Assembly (NCBI GenBank): GCA_014169315.1
Contig: AP022133.1
Location: 1,488,001-1,552,000, forward strand
Direction of reading: 5' to 3'
Source: Enterobacter cloacae
Lineage (GTDB): Bacteria > Pseudomonadota > Gammaproteobacteria > Enterobacterales > Enterobacteriaceae
DNA: 64,000 nucleotides
Of the stretch, positions 9,221 to 20,900 are shown piece by piece. The notes below the pieces were generated by a model. That model searched no databases, was not told where the DNA came from, and was given only the letters and a program-made list of their open reading frames with translations. Each line of letters opens with the position of its first letter. Position 1 is the first letter of the stretch. A program made the position numbers and the translations under genes.

Positions 9221-9646
9221 ATGAGATCGCTCCTGATAATCATTTTCACGCTGTCTTCAATTGCTGTGGCAAGTGAACACAATCAACCCGCTACCATAGC
9301 CATAAAATTTAATCAGTGGTATATCAGTCAGCTTAATCAGAATAATGCACCTGTCCTCAACCCGGACACTATGGGTGATTACGTAGCATCAGAAACGATC
9401 GCAGCGATAAAAAAACTTTATTCAGGTGACAGTAATGATAAAGACATGCCAGATGCTGACATGTTTATAAAAGCCCAGGACTGGGGTAATGACTGGGATC
9501 ATGTTGCGGTAGTTTCATCTGATTTTGACGCTGTGTGCACAAACATCTATATCGCATTCGGACAGAAGCAGGAGCATGTCGTTGCAGATTGCCTGATTCA
9601 GGAAAATGGGAAGTGGAAAATAAGGTCAGCAACTCTTATTAAATAA
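9221..9646 (+). CDS. Predicted secreted protein, DUF3828-like
   Basis: A 141-residue protein with a signal peptide (about residues 1-17, ending AVA) and no lipobox, so likely periplasmic. The mature part has a FNQWYISQL helix, a DADMFIKAQDWGNDWD block and a closing ENGKWKIRSATLIK strand. This layout (helix, KAQD-W block, strands ending in W-K-I) recalls the DUF3828 family of small periplasmic or immunity-type proteins; the assignment is by pattern memory only. Two cysteines in the second half (VCTNIY and DCLI) could form a disulfide bond. Base composition is clearly AT-richer than the flanking core genes, which points to transfer. GGGA lies 8-9 bases before the ATG. No partner toxin gene is visible beside it. 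Confidence 0.65.
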   Translation: MRSLLIIIFTLSSIAVASEHNQPATIAIKFNQWYISQLNQNNAPVLNPDTMGDYVASETIAAIKKLYSGDSNDKDMPDADMFIKAQDWGNDWDHVAVVSSDFDAVCTNIYIAFGQKQEHVVADCLIQENGKWKIRSATLIK

Positions 9647-9733
9647 GGATCGGCTCGCTGACTGGGGGATCTTTCTACGGGCGACTTACGGGCTAAGCGC
9701 GACAGCGACGGTTCCCTGGTTCTGAGAAATAAC

Positions 9734-9765
9734 AACCGCATCTGTTTCAGGGTGCGGTTTTTTCT
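9734..9765 (+). terminator. Terminator between the DUF3828-like gene and the RES gene
   Basis: AACCGCA (9734-9740) pairs with TGCGGTT (9753-9759) and is followed by a T run on the plus strand. It ends rightward transcription from the orphan genes and overlaps the 3' end of the leftward RES gene. Confidence 0.7.
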
Positions 9766-10220
9766 GCCAGCCGGGTATCGAATACAAAAGAGTGGCGCTG
9801 AACGGAGGATAAAGCCTGTTGAAATGCCGGGTTCAATGGGTTGAGAATGGCATTGTTTTCATAAGGAATAATGCAGGAAGGTAAAATAAGTGCCAGTGCA
9901 TCACTGGCCTGTAGCCAGCTGGTTCCCAGGTCCATCGTTGAAACCGGAGCTGGATTTTCCTGCCAGTCCCCGGGCAGCCACTCTTTATCCAGATGATCAA
10001 TCTGATCGTCCGGGATATCGATGCTGAACAGTTGGTATTGATTCAGTACGGTATCCCTTTTAACGTGAACCAGAATTTCGAGCGCTGCCAGCGAGATGGA
10101 TGTGGAGACGTACACCGCAGGGTGTCCTTTATGATTCCAGCGGCCACCATACTGGTTTGCACCGCTTCCACTCCACGCTTCGCTGGCATAACGTCCCGTC
10201 ACCAGACGATAAAAAATCAT
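9747..10220 (-). CDS. RES-domain toxin
   Basis: A 157-residue RES-domain protein. The three residues that name the family are visible: Arg27 in GGRWN, Glu48 in LAALEIL and Ser115 in ILPSC, followed by the usual ENNAILNP block. RES toxins of Xre-RES (MbcTA-like) systems have an ADP-ribosyltransferase-type fold and deplete NAD+ in the cytoplasm, stopping growth. The start at 10220 overlaps the antitoxin stop by 4 bp (ATGA), so toxin synthesis is coupled to antitoxin translation. A longer frame reaching 10346 is rejected because it would run inside the antitoxin gene and add residues unlike the family. All key residues are intact, so the toxin is probably active and needs its partner. Confidence 0.92.
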   Translation of the reverse strand: MIFYRLVTGRYASEAWSGSGANQYGGRWNHKGHPAVYVSTSISLAALEILVHVKRDTVLNQYQLFSIDIPDDQIDHLDKEWLPGDWQENPAPVSTMDLGTSWLQASDALALILPSCIIPYENNAILNPLNPAFQQALSSVQRHSFVFDTRLAEKTAP

Positions 10221-10660
10221 GCCAGCACTCCGTGTTCCAGACGGCCAATCAGGTCGGTGACTTCCAGTGCGCCGGTTTCTGTGGCAATCAGGTCGACAGG
10301 TGCTATATTGCCAAGCCCGCGAACCGGTGATTGCAGCCAGTTCCATGCCTCGTCTTTACTGCCAAAATAATCGACAGCGGTATCCAGTACCCGAACGAAA
10401 CGAGCCACGCGTTCGCTTTCATCGGGCGTCAGCGTACGGCCCGCACTTTTGCGGCGCGCGACATTGCGCTCGTTAATCCCTGTCACGCGTAAAATGTCCG
10501 CTTTTGACATCGCGGTCCATTCATGAATGTTGTCAAGTACGCTGACGGGCAAGCCCTGATTGAGATATTCAATCAGCCGCATACCTCTGTTTGCAGGCAA
10601 ACCTGCAAAACGCCAAAGTGCGTTGTCAGCAGGTTTCTGCGCGGGAACCCATGTTCTCAT
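10217..10660 (-). CDS. Xre/MbcA/ParS-type antitoxin of the RES pair
   Basis: A 147-residue antitoxin. The N-terminal part (about 30-75, with MSKADILRVTGINERNVARRK) is an Xre-like helix-turn-helix, and the C-terminal part ends in the DUF2384 toxin-binding signature (LGNIAPVDLIATETGA followed by IGRLEHGV). It should bind and block the RES toxin and repress its own promoter. The ATG at 10660 was chosen because AGGAGG stands 6 bases before it; an upstream in-frame ATG at 10690 lies within an operator repeat and has no such site. It is the first gene of the pair, as is usual for toxin-antitoxin operons. Confidence 0.93.
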   Translation of the reverse strand: MRTWVPAQKPADNALWRFAGLPANRGMRLIEYLNQGLPVSVLDNIHEWTAMSKADILRVTGINERNVARRKSAGRTLTPDESERVARFVRVLDTAVDYFGSKDEAWNWLQSPVRGLGNIAPVDLIATETGALEVTDLIGRLEHGVLA

Positions 10661-10678
10661 CTGTACCTCCTGATGAAT

Positions 10679-10713
10679 GTCATTTGTCATAGGGAAGTAT
10701 AGTCATTTGTCAT
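10679..10713 (-). promoter_or_regulatory. Operator-promoter of the Xre-RES operon
   Basis: Two perfect 12-bp direct repeats, GTCATTTGTCAT at 10679-10690 and 10702-10713, are spaced 23 bp start to start, about two helical turns. A minus-strand -10 like TATACT lies exactly between them (10696-10701). Binding of the antitoxin to both copies would cover the -10 and shut the operon. The sequence is seen; the repressor role is inferred from how such systems work. Confidence 0.65.
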
Positions 10714-10775
10714 GACTTATGGAATGGATACTTTTTGCGCATTAAGAGCGGAGGGATTAAAGGTGTCGTGGCCTA

Positions 10776-10807
10776 CAAAAAAATAAGGCCGGGATTATCC
10801 CGACCTT
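10776..10807 (-). terminator. Rho-independent terminator of infA
   Basis: On the minus strand a 10-bp stem with one mismatch (10785-10794 with 10098-type partner 10798-10807) is followed by ATTTTTTT. It lies about 35 bp after the infA stop. Confidence 0.85.
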
Positions 10808-10841
10808 GTATATATTCATCTGCCATTACAGGCGAAAACAA

Positions 10842-11060
<219 letters not shown>

Positions 11061-11344
11061 CTAATCCTCTGGGGTATCACTACCAAGTTTTGAACCGGCA
11101 AGATAATGCCGAAATTCATCAATTAAGTAAAGAATTGCGCGATTAAAACGCAGCAAAACAGTTTCGGCGCATTGCCCAAGCGTCACGGTACTACCGAACG
11201 AAAAGCGCATTCGTAAAGGGGAGACGACAGGATAAACGTCAGGACGTTATCTGAAGCGAAGGTCCCAAACGGCGGCGGGGCAACAGGCAGAAGCTACTCT
11301 GCGGCGTAATTATAACACCCTCATGAAAAATGTGCGGAAAACAT

Positions 11345-12049
11345 TTAGACATTGGGCATAAAGAGTGTCCTTGGTACCCAGAAGTCGCGCGGAAGCTTCT
11401 CCTGGCGGCAGGTATCCAGGTGCTCAATGTAGTGACGACGGGAGATTTCTACGGCACCGAGCGAGGCGGTATGCTCATTAAGTACCTGACAATCCATCAA
11501 CTGTCCGCCACGTAGGGCAAACTCGTTGCAGAAAACCAGCAGTGCAGTTTTCGAGGCGTTAACTGCGCGGGAAAACATCGACTCGCCACAGAACAACGTA
11601 CCCTGTGCCACGCCATACATGCCACCAACCAGCTCACCTTTCTCCCACACTTCTATTGAATGGGCGTAGCCAAGCTCATGCAGGCGGTGATAGGCGTCGA
11701 TAATATCGCGGGTTATCCATGTGCCTTCATGACGATCGCTGGCACAACCTTCAATGACCTGACCAAACGCGTGGTTGAGCGTTACACGGTACGGTGATTT
11801 CGCATGGAAACGTTTCATGCTGCGGCTCAGATGAAACTGGGCTGGCCACAGTACAGCACGCGGGTCGGGCGACCACCATAAAATAGGGTCACCGGGGGAA
11901 AACCACGGGAAAATCCCGCGCTGGTAAGCCATCAATAGCCGTGCAGGACTGAGGTCACCGCCAAGCGCCAGTAGCCCATTGGGTTCACGCAGCGCCCCCT
12001 CCGGAGAAGGGAACGCAATATTATGACGAGAAAGCTGGACCAGGCGCAT
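11345..12049 (-). CDS. aat: Leucyl/phenylalanyl-tRNA-protein transferase
   Basis: A 234-residue enzyme, the same length as E. coli Aat. It adds Leu or Phe from aminoacyl-tRNA to proteins with N-terminal Lys or Arg, making them N-degrons that ClpS-ClpA then destroys. The conserved blocks [23 protein letters not shown] and [19 protein letters not shown] are intact (each quoted in short form here). The ATG at 12049 was chosen because the protein then begins MRLVQLSRH like its family; a longer frame to 12166 would run into cydC. It lies 46 bp after cydC and is probably cotranscribed with cydDC. Confidence 0.96.
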   Translation of the reverse strand: MRLVQLSRHNIAFPSPEGALREPNGLLALGGDLSPARLLMAYQRGIFPWFSPGDPILWWSPDPRAVLWPAQFHLSRSMKRFHAKSPYRVTLNHAFGQVIEGCASDRHEGTWITRDIIDAYHRLHELGYAHSIEVWEKGELVGGMYGVAQGTLFCGESMFSRAVNASKTALLVFCNEFALRGGQLMDCQVLNEHTASLGAVEISRRHYIEHLDTCRQEKLPRDFWVPRTLFMPNV

Positions 12050-12095
12050 GACAGCAGAACTCCAATACGCGAGTGAGGATCGGTACAAATATAGT

Positions 12096-13817
12096 CTACA
12101 GACGCTGTTTAAACTGGTAGTAGCGACCCTGTTTCGCCAACAGTTCTGCGTGACTACCATGCTCAATAATGTGCCCGTTGTCCATCACAATTATCTGATC
12201 AAAACTCGCCAGTCCGCGCAGTCGGTGTGTCACCATCAGCACGGTTTTACCGGCCATGACAGTGGCCAGTAAATCAAGGATTTGGCTCTCGGTAGTGGCG
12301 TCCAGCCCTTCTGTCGGCTCATCCAGCAACATCAGCGGGGCATCGTGCAGCAGTGCTCGCGCAATTGCCAGACGGCGCAACTCACCGCCGGAGAGCTGAC
12401 GACCCCCTTCACCCAGCCAGCTGTTTAACCCGTCATCTTCAAGCAGCTTATGCAGCCCAACCTGCTCCAGCACCACGCTAAGCAGCGCATCAGAGGCATC
12501 TGGCGCGGCAAGCAGCAGGTTATCGCGCAGCGTTGCGCTAAAGAGATGCACACGCTGCGGTACCACGCTGACAGTCTTGCGCAACGTCTGTTCGCTGAAG
12601 TCTGCCAGTGGCACATTGTTAAGGAGGATCTGTCCCTGCTGCGGATCCCAGGCGCGGGTCAGCAGCTGCAGGAGCGTCGATTTACCGCAACCCGTGCGGC
12701 CAAGAAGCGCAATGTGTTGGCCTGCGTTCACGACGAGATTGATGCCTTCCAGCGCGTTTTGTGCCTGCTTGTCATAAGCAAACGTGACGTCATTCAGTGT
12801 CAGAGTGACGCGCTCTGGCACAACGGTTTGCCCGTCGCGGAACGTCACTTCCGGCTCTTGCCCGGCAATCTCCGTGATGCGCAGGGCAGAAGCGATAACC
12901 TGCCCAAGATGCTGGAATGCCCCCGTCACCGGTGCCAGTGCCTCAAAGGCCGCCAGCGCACAGAAGACGAAGAGGGCAATCAGTGCGCCGGGCTGTGAGT
13001 TATCGCCCACTCCGCCAGAAGCCATCCACAGCATAGCAATGACAGCCACGCCGCCAATTAACATCATCAAGGCCTGGGAGAACGCCGTCAGTTCAGACTG
13101 GCGACGTTGCGCTTCGTGCCAGTTTAACTCCGTGCTTTCCATACGGGCGCGGTAGCGTTTGCTGGCACCAAAAAGGGTCAGCTCGGCCTGCCCCTGTAAC
13201 CAGGAGGTGAGTTGCTGACGATATTCACCGCGAAGGCGAGTCAGATTTTCCCCGGTGGATTTACCGGCGCGGTAGAACAGCGGCGGCAGAATCATCAGCG
13301 TCAACAGCATGATGCCGCCGAGCGTCAGCGCAATGGGAACATCCAGAACACACAACCCCAGCGTAACCACCGCGATCACCACAAATGCGCCCACCAGCGG
13401 CGAAATGACGCGCAGGTAGAGGTGATCCAGCGTATCGACATCCGCGACCACGCGGTTGAGCAATTCACCCTGGCGAAAACGCGCCAGCCCGGCAGGGGAG
13501 AGGGGCAATAGTTTGCTGAAGGTGTAAATGCGCAGGTGTTGCAGCACGCGGAAGGTCGCATCGTGGCTGACCAGCCGCTCAAAATAGCGTCCGGCGGTAC
13601 GGGTAATGGCGGTGCCACGCACGCCCGCGGCCGGGAGCATGTAGTTAAAGCTGTATAACCCGGCGACGCCCGCGACGGCAGACGCCGATAAGAACCAGCC
13701 GGAGAGCGTCAGCAGGCCAATGCTGGCAAGCAGAGTGACGATCGCCAGTACGATGCCCAGCGTCAGCATCCATTTATGGCGTTTATACAGCGCAAGATAC
13801 GGGAGCAGGGCACGCAT
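12096..13817 (-). CDS. cydC: CydC subunit of the glutathione/cysteine exporter
   Basis: A 573-residue ABC half-transporter (same length as E. coli). Six membrane helices in the first 300 residues are followed by a nucleotide-binding domain with Walker [10 protein letters not shown], the signature [15 protein letters not shown] and Walker B with [11 protein letters not shown]. With CydD it forms a heterodimer that exports glutathione and cysteine to the periplasm and is needed to assemble cytochrome bd oxidase and periplasmic cytochromes. Its ATG overlaps the cydD stop by one base (TGATG), so the pair is translationally coupled. Confidence 0.96.
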   Translation of the reverse strand: MRALLPYLALYKRHKWMLTLGIVLAIVTLLASIGLLTLSGWFLSASAVAGVAGLYSFNYMLPAAGVRGTAITRTAGRYFERLVSHDATFRVLQHLRIYTFSKLLPLSPAGLARFRQGELLNRVVADVDTLDHLYLRVISPLVGAFVVIAVVTLGLCVLDVPIALTLGGIMLLTLMILPPLFYRAGKSTGENLTRLRGEYRQQLTSWLQGQAELTLFGASKRYRARMESTELNWHEAQRRQSELTAFSQALMMLIGGVAVIAMLWMASGGVGDNSQPGALIALFVFCALAAFEALAPVTGAFQHLGQVIASALRITEIAGQEPEVTFRDGQTVVPERVTLTLNDVTFAYDKQAQNALEGINLVVNAGQHIALLGRTGCGKSTLLQLLTRAWDPQQGQILLNNVPLADFSEQTLRKTVSVVPQRVHLFSATLRDNLLLAAPDASDALLSVVLEQVGLHKLLEDDGLNSWLGEGGRQLSGGELRRLAIARALLHDAPLMLLDEPTEGLDATTESQILDLLATVMAGKTVLMVTHRLRGLASFDQIIVMDNGHIIEHGSHAELLAKQGRYYQFKQRL

Positions 13818-15583
13818 CAGATGTCCTCCTGACGATTCGCCAGCAGGGTGGCAAATGGCCCCTGCGCGGTAACGAGAGAGGCGTAATCGCCTTGCTCAAC
13901 AATTTGACCGTTTTCCATCACCCAGATTTGATCCCAGTCGGCAATGCCTTCCAGCTGGTGTGTGACCATCAGGGTGGTTTGCTGCAATGAGGCTGCGTTA
14001 AGGGCATGCATTACGCGTTGCTCGCTGTGTGCATCCAGGCTGGCGGCGGGCTCATCCAGCAGCATCAACTGGCAGGGATTAAGAAGAGCACGGGCAACGG
14101 CTACACGCTGCGCCTGGCCTACGGACAGCCCGGCAGACTGGTCGCCAACGATAGTGTTGACCCCCTGCACAAGCAGGGGCAGAAACTCGCTGACCCAGGC
14201 GCGGTCAAGGACGGATTGCAGCTCATCTTCGCGTGCATCCGGGCGAGCCAGAAGCACGTTCTCCCGCAGCGTGGCGGCCGGTAGCTGTGGGTTTTGTCCC
14301 ACCCAGCTTAGCTGTTTGCGCCAGGCATCCGGGTCGAGATCGCGCAGCTCGGTTTTGTTAATCCGTAGCGAACCGGTGTAAGCCATAAAGCCGGACAGTG
14401 TATTAAGCAGCGAACTTTTACCTGAACCGCTGGTACCGACCAGCACCACTCGCTGCCCGGCAGGCAGGGTAAAGTTCAGCGGGCCTGCCAGCACTTTGCC
14501 TTCAGGCGACAGAATAGAAAAATCACTCGCCTCAATTGTCACTGGTTCTTTGGTATTCAGCGTAACGTCACCCCGTTCCGGGTGTGCCAGCGGCGTTTCC
14601 ATGAATGTTTTCAGGCTATCGGCCGCGCCAACGGCCTGCGCTTTAGCATGATAAAAGGTACCGAGATCGCGCAGTGGCTGGAAAAACTCCGGAGCCAGGA
14701 TTAGCGCCAGGAAGCCCGAAGACAGCGTCACTGCCGTACCGTAGTGGCCAAAATCCAGCGCACCGAGGTAGGAGAAACCGAAATAAACCGCCACCAGTGC
14801 AATCGACAGCGAGGTAAAGAATTCGAGCACGCCAGACGACAGAAACGCCAGGCGTAACACTTCCATCGTGCGCTGGCGGAAATCCTGCGACGCCAGGCGG
14901 ATGTTTTCAGTTTCCGCTTCACCACGGCCAAAAATACGCAAGGTTTCCATACCGCGCAGACGGTCAAGGAAATGGCCACTCAGACGACCCAGCGCCAGGA
15001 AATTGCGGCGGTTAGCGTCTGCAGCCCCCATTCCCACCATCGCCATAAACAGCGGGATCAACGGGGCGGTACCCAGCAGGATCAACGCCGCTACCCAGTT
15101 GGTCGGGAAAATGGTGATCACAATCAGCAGCGGCACGCAAACGGCCAGCGCCATCTGAGGAAGATAGCGGGCATAGTAGTCGTGCATATCGTCAATTTGC
15201 TCAAGGATAAGCGTCGCCCAGCTTCCGGCAGGCTTACCCTGGATCCAGGCGGGCCCGGCTTCCTGCAGACGGTCGAGTACCTGACGGCGGATTTCATAGC
15301 GTATATGTTGCCCCGCATGGAAACCGACGCGTTCACGCAGCCAGACCACCCAGGCGCGCAGAACAAAAACCAGAACAAGGACGATAAACGGCATCAGGAG
15401 TGCTTCGCGCGGAATATTCTCCATGATCATGTGGTTAAGAATGCGGGCCAGCAGCCATGCCTGGGCAACAATCAACAGACCGCTGATCAGTCCCAGAAGG
15501 CGGGAAATCATGAGCCAGCGGCGGGAAAGAACGCTTTGCTGTTTCAGCCAGCGTGTTAACTCTTGTTGACGGGTTTTTTCCAT
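13817..15583 (-). CDS. cydD: CydD subunit of the glutathione/cysteine exporter
   Basis: A 588-residue ABC half-transporter (same length as E. coli). It has six predicted membrane helices, then a nucleotide-binding domain with Walker A GTSGSGKSS, a variant signature LSVGQAQRVAVARAL and Walker B LLDEPAASLDA. It pairs with CydC in the inner membrane for thiol export and cytochrome bd maturation. It is first in the leftward cydD-cydC-(aat) unit, 114 bp after the trxB stop with a hairpin between. Confidence 0.96.
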   Translation of the reverse strand: MEKTRQQELTRWLKQQSVLSRRWLMISRLLGLISGLLIVAQAWLLARILNHMIMENIPREALLMPFIVLVLVFVLRAWVVWLRERVGFHAGQHIRYEIRRQVLDRLQEAGPAWIQGKPAGSWATLILEQIDDMHDYYARYLPQMALAVCVPLLIVITIFPTNWVAALILLGTAPLIPLFMAMVGMGAADANRRNFLALGRLSGHFLDRLRGMETLRIFGRGEAETENIRLASQDFRQRTMEVLRLAFLSSGVLEFFTSLSIALVAVYFGFSYLGALDFGHYGTAVTLSSGFLALILAPEFFQPLRDLGTFYHAKAQAVGAADSLKTFMETPLAHPERGDVTLNTKEPVTIEASDFSILSPEGKVLAGPLNFTLPAGQRVVLVGTSGSGKSSLLNTLSGFMAYTGSLRINKTELRDLDPDAWRKQLSWVGQNPQLPAATLRENVLLARPDAREDELQSVLDRAWVSEFLPLLVQGVNTIVGDQSAGLSVGQAQRVAVARALLNPCQLMLLDEPAASLDAHSEQRVMHALNAASLQQTTLMVTHQLEGIADWDQIWVMENGQIVEQGDYASLVTAQGPFATLLANRQEDI

Positions 15584-15643
15584 TGCGTACTTTGCAGGTG
15601 ACGTTATTAGAAATTGGGCAGCGCAATGTTACAACGGAGAGAC

Positions 15644-15675
15644 AATAAAGGCGACTTATCGCCGCCTTTATTTAC
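15644..15675 (-). terminator. Terminator of trxB
   Basis: AATAAAGGCG (15644-15653) pairs with CGCCTTTATT (15663-15672, one bulge) and lies just after the trxB stop, before cydD. The A/T flanks let it work in either direction. Confidence 0.65.
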
Positions 15676-15697
15676 GTTTGTTACTGACTTGTAAAGA

Positions 15698-17334
<1,637 letters not shown>

Positions 17335-17829
17335 ATGGTAGATAGCAAGAAGCGCCCTGGCAAAGACCTCGACCGTATCGATCGTAACATTCTTAATGAA
17401 TTGCAAAAGGATGGGCGTATTTCCAACGTCGAGCTTTCAAAACGTGTGGGACTTTCCCCGACGCCGTGCCTTGAGCGTGTACGTCGACTGGAAAGACAGG
17501 GTTTTATTCAGGGCTATACGGCTCTGCTGAACCCGCATTATCTGGATGCCTCACTTCTGGTATTTGTTGAGATTACTCTGAATCGTGGTGCGCCGGATGT
17601 GTTTGAGCAATTTAACGCCGCTGTACAAAAACTTGAAGAAATTCAAGAGTGTCATCTGGTTTCCGGTGATTTTGACTACCTGTTGAAAACCCGTGTGCCA
17701 GACATGTCCGCCTACCGTAAGCTGCTGGGTGAAACCCTGCTGCGACTGCCTGGTGTGAACGACACCCGTACCTATGTGGTGATGGAAGAGGTCAAACAGA
17801 GCAATCGTCTGGTTATTAAGACGCGCTAA
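17335..17829 (+). CDS. lrp: Leucine-responsive regulatory protein
   Basis: A 164-residue protein, identical in length and nearly so in sequence to E. coli Lrp. The N-terminal winged helix-turn-helix (about 12-60, with DGRISNVELSKRVGLSPTP) binds DNA, and the C-terminal RAM domain binds leucine and forms octamers or hexadecamers. It controls amino-acid metabolism, fimbriae and much of the feast-famine response. The ATG at 17335 gives the family start MVDSKKRPGKDLDRID; an in-frame start at 17284 is rejected as lying in the leader. A terminator separates it from ftsK. Confidence 0.98.
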   Translation: MVDSKKRPGKDLDRIDRNILNELQKDGRISNVELSKRVGLSPTPCLERVRRLERQGFIQGYTALLNPHYLDASLLVFVEITLNRGAPDVFEQFNAAVQKLEEIQECHLVSGDFDYLLKTRVPDMSAYRKLLGETLLRLPGVNDTRTYVVMEEVKQSNRLVIKTR

Positions 17830-17885
17830 CACGGAACAGGTGCAAAATCAGCGTAGTTTGATTACACTCCTGTTAATCCATACAG

Positions 17886-17922
17886 CAACAGTGCCGGGGA
17901 TACCCGGCGCTGTTGTCCGTTT
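17886..17922 (+). terminator. Terminator of lrp
   Basis: CAACAGTGCCGGG (17886-17898) pairs with CCCGGCGCTGTTG (17903-17915) with one mismatch and is followed by TCCGTTTT. Confidence 0.75.
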
Positions 17923-17964
17923 TAGCAAACAGGCAGGATATGCCTGATACCTGGAGAGCCTTTC

Positions 17965-20900
17965 TTGAGCCAGGAATACACTGAAGACAAAGAAGTCACA
18001 CTATCGAAGCTAAGCAGCGGACGTCGTCTCCTTGAGGCGTTGCTGATTGTTATTGCCCTTTTTGCCGTCTGGCTGATGGCAGCCTTACTCAGTTTCAACC
18101 CCTCCGATCCAAGCTGGTCACAAACCGCATGGCATGAGCCTATTCATAATTTAGGCGGCATTCCCGGAGCCTGGCTTGCGGATACGCTCTTTTTCATTTT
18201 CGGTGTGATGGCCTACACCCTTCCCGTCATTATGATTGGCGGATGCTGGTTTGCCTGGCGTCATCGGCAGAACGATGACTACATCGATTATTTCGCTGTT
18301 TCGCTGCGCCTGATTGGCGCGCTGGCACTGATCCTGACCTCCTGCGGGCTGGCGGCGATTAACGCCGATGATATCTGGTACTTTGCTTCCGGTGGGGTGA
18401 TCGGCAGCTTGCTGAGCACCGCGCTACAGCCGATGCTCCACAGTAGTGGCGGAACCCTGGCATTGCTCTGCATCTGGGCCGCTGGGTTGACGTTGTTCAC
18501 GGGCTGGTCATGGGTGAGTATCGCCGAAAAGATCGGCAGTTTTATCCTTAATATTCTCACTTTTGCCAGCAACCGTACCCGTCGTGATGACACATGGGTT
18601 GATGAAGACGACAATGAAGATGAGTACGATGAGGACGACGATGCCCCGGTGCAGCGTCGCGAATCTCGCCGTGCCCGTATTCTGCGTGGGGCGCTGGCGC
18701 GCCGTCAGCGCGTAGCCGAAAAATTTGCCAACCCGCTGGGCCGTAAAACCGATGCTGCACTTTTCTCCGGCAAACGCATGGATGAAGAGGAGCAGGTTGA
18801 ATATCGTGCTGCAGGTAAGGCCGTCGATCCTGATGATGTGCTCTTCTCCGGGAGCCGCGCCACGCCAGGTGATTTTGACGAGTACGATCCGCTACTCAAT
18901 GGTCACTCTGTCACCGGGCAGGTTGCGGTCGCTGCAGCGGCCACCACGGCAGCGCAGGCGTTTGCTGCACCTGCTGAAGCCGTCATGCCATCCGCGCCGG
19001 TTCCTGCACCAGAGCTGGCTATGCAGCAGCCTCAGGTTGACTGGCAGAGTGCGCCGGGTGTCCATACGCCGGAGCCGGTCATCGCACCGGAGCCAGAAAG
19101 CTATGTGCCGGTACAGCAGGAACAGTGGCAACAACCTTATCAGCCGCCTGAACCTGCGTATGAACCGCAGGGGTATCCGGAATACGAGCAACCTGCCGCC
19201 CAGCCGTATCAGGCATATGTGCCTGAACCGGTCGAACCTGTGCAGCCATATGTAGAGCCGCAGTCCGAACCTGAAGTGGTGGAAGAGACGAAACCGTCCC
19301 GTCCGCCAATGTACTACTTTGAAGAAGTTGAAGAGCGTCGGGCCCGTGAGCGCGAGCAACTGGCGGCCTGGTATCAGCCCGTTCCTGAACCTGCCGTACA
19401 GGTTCCTGCTGTTTCTGCTCCTTCCGTTGATCCTACACCTGTTGTTGCTCCGGTGGCTGAAAGCGTGAAGCAAGCCACGGCAGCGGCCGCTGTTGCTGCG
19501 CCAGTCTTTAGCCTGGCAGCTGGTGGCGCGCCACGTCCTCAGGTGAAAGAGGGGATTGGCCCGCAGTTGCCTCGTCCTAATCGTGTTCGCGTACCAACGC
19601 GTCGTGAGCTGGCCTCTTACGGCATCAAGCTGCCTTCCCAGCGTATGGCTGAGGAAAAAGCGCGCGAGTCTGAATATGAAGACGACGCCGATGAACTGCA
19701 GCAGGATGAGCTGGCACGTCAGTTCGCCGCGCAGCAGCATCAGCGCTACGGTGAAGAGTATCAGCACGATGCGCCATCGCCTCATGTTCCTGAAGACGAA
19801 GAGGATGCGGCGGAAGCCGAGTTAGCGCGCCAGTTTGCGGCAACGCAGCAGCAGCGCTATTCCGGTGAACAACCTGCCGGTGCGAACCCGTTCTCGCTGT
19901 CAGATTTTGAATTCTCGCCAATGAAAGATCTGGTGGATGATGGCCCTGGTGAGCCGTTATTCACCCCGAGCGTGATGCCGGAAGCTGAGCAACCGGTGCG
20001 CCAGCAGCCACTGGCACAGCATGTTCCTGCACAGCAGGCGTATGCGCAGCCGCAACAGCCGACTCCTCAGACTCACGCGCAGCCGCCGCAGTTCCAGCAG
20101 CCTCCGGCACAGCCGCAGGAAAGCCTTATTCATCCACTGTTGATGCGTAACGGTGACAGCCGGCCGCTGCAACGCCCGAGTACGCCATTGCCGTCGCTGG
20201 ATCTGTTAACGCCGCCACCGTCTGAAGTTGAACCGGTTGATACCTTTGCGCTGGAGCAGATGGCGCGTCTGGTCGAAGCGCGTCTGGCTGATTTCCGCAT
20301 CAAGGCGGATGTGGTGAACTACTCTCCTGGCCCGGTGATCACCCGTTTCGAACTGAACCTGGCCCCTGGCGTAAAAGCGGCGCGTATTTCTAACCTGTCC
20401 CGCGACCTGGCGCGTTCCCTGTCGACCGTGGCGGTGCGTGTGGTAGAAGTTATCCCGGGTAAGCCGTACGTAGGGCTTGAACTGCCGAATAAGAAACGTC
20501 AGACCGTGTATTTGCGAGAAGTGCTGGACAACACCCGCTTCCGCGATAATCCATCTCCACTGACCGTGGTGCTGGGTAAAGATATCGCGGGCGATCCGGT
20601 GGTTGCCGATCTGGCGAAAATGCCTCACCTGCTGGTCGCGGGTACCACCGGCTCCGGTAAGTCCGTTGGGGTGAACGCCATGATCCTCAGCATGCTCTAT
20701 AAAGCGCAGCCTGAAGATGTGCGTTTCATCATGATTGACCCGAAAATGCTGGAGTTGTCGGTTTATGAAGGCATCCCGCATCTGCTGACTGAAGTTGTGA
20801 CCGATATGAAGGACGCCGCCAACGCCCTGCGCTGGAGCGTCAATGAGATGGAACGTCGCTATAAGCTGATGTCGGCGCTGGGCGTGCGTAACCTGGCCGG

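Noticed and set aside
10221..10346. N-terminal extension of the RES toxin
   Set aside because: The extension lies wholly inside the antitoxin gene in another frame; the ATG at 10220 with the ATGA overlap fits the family better.
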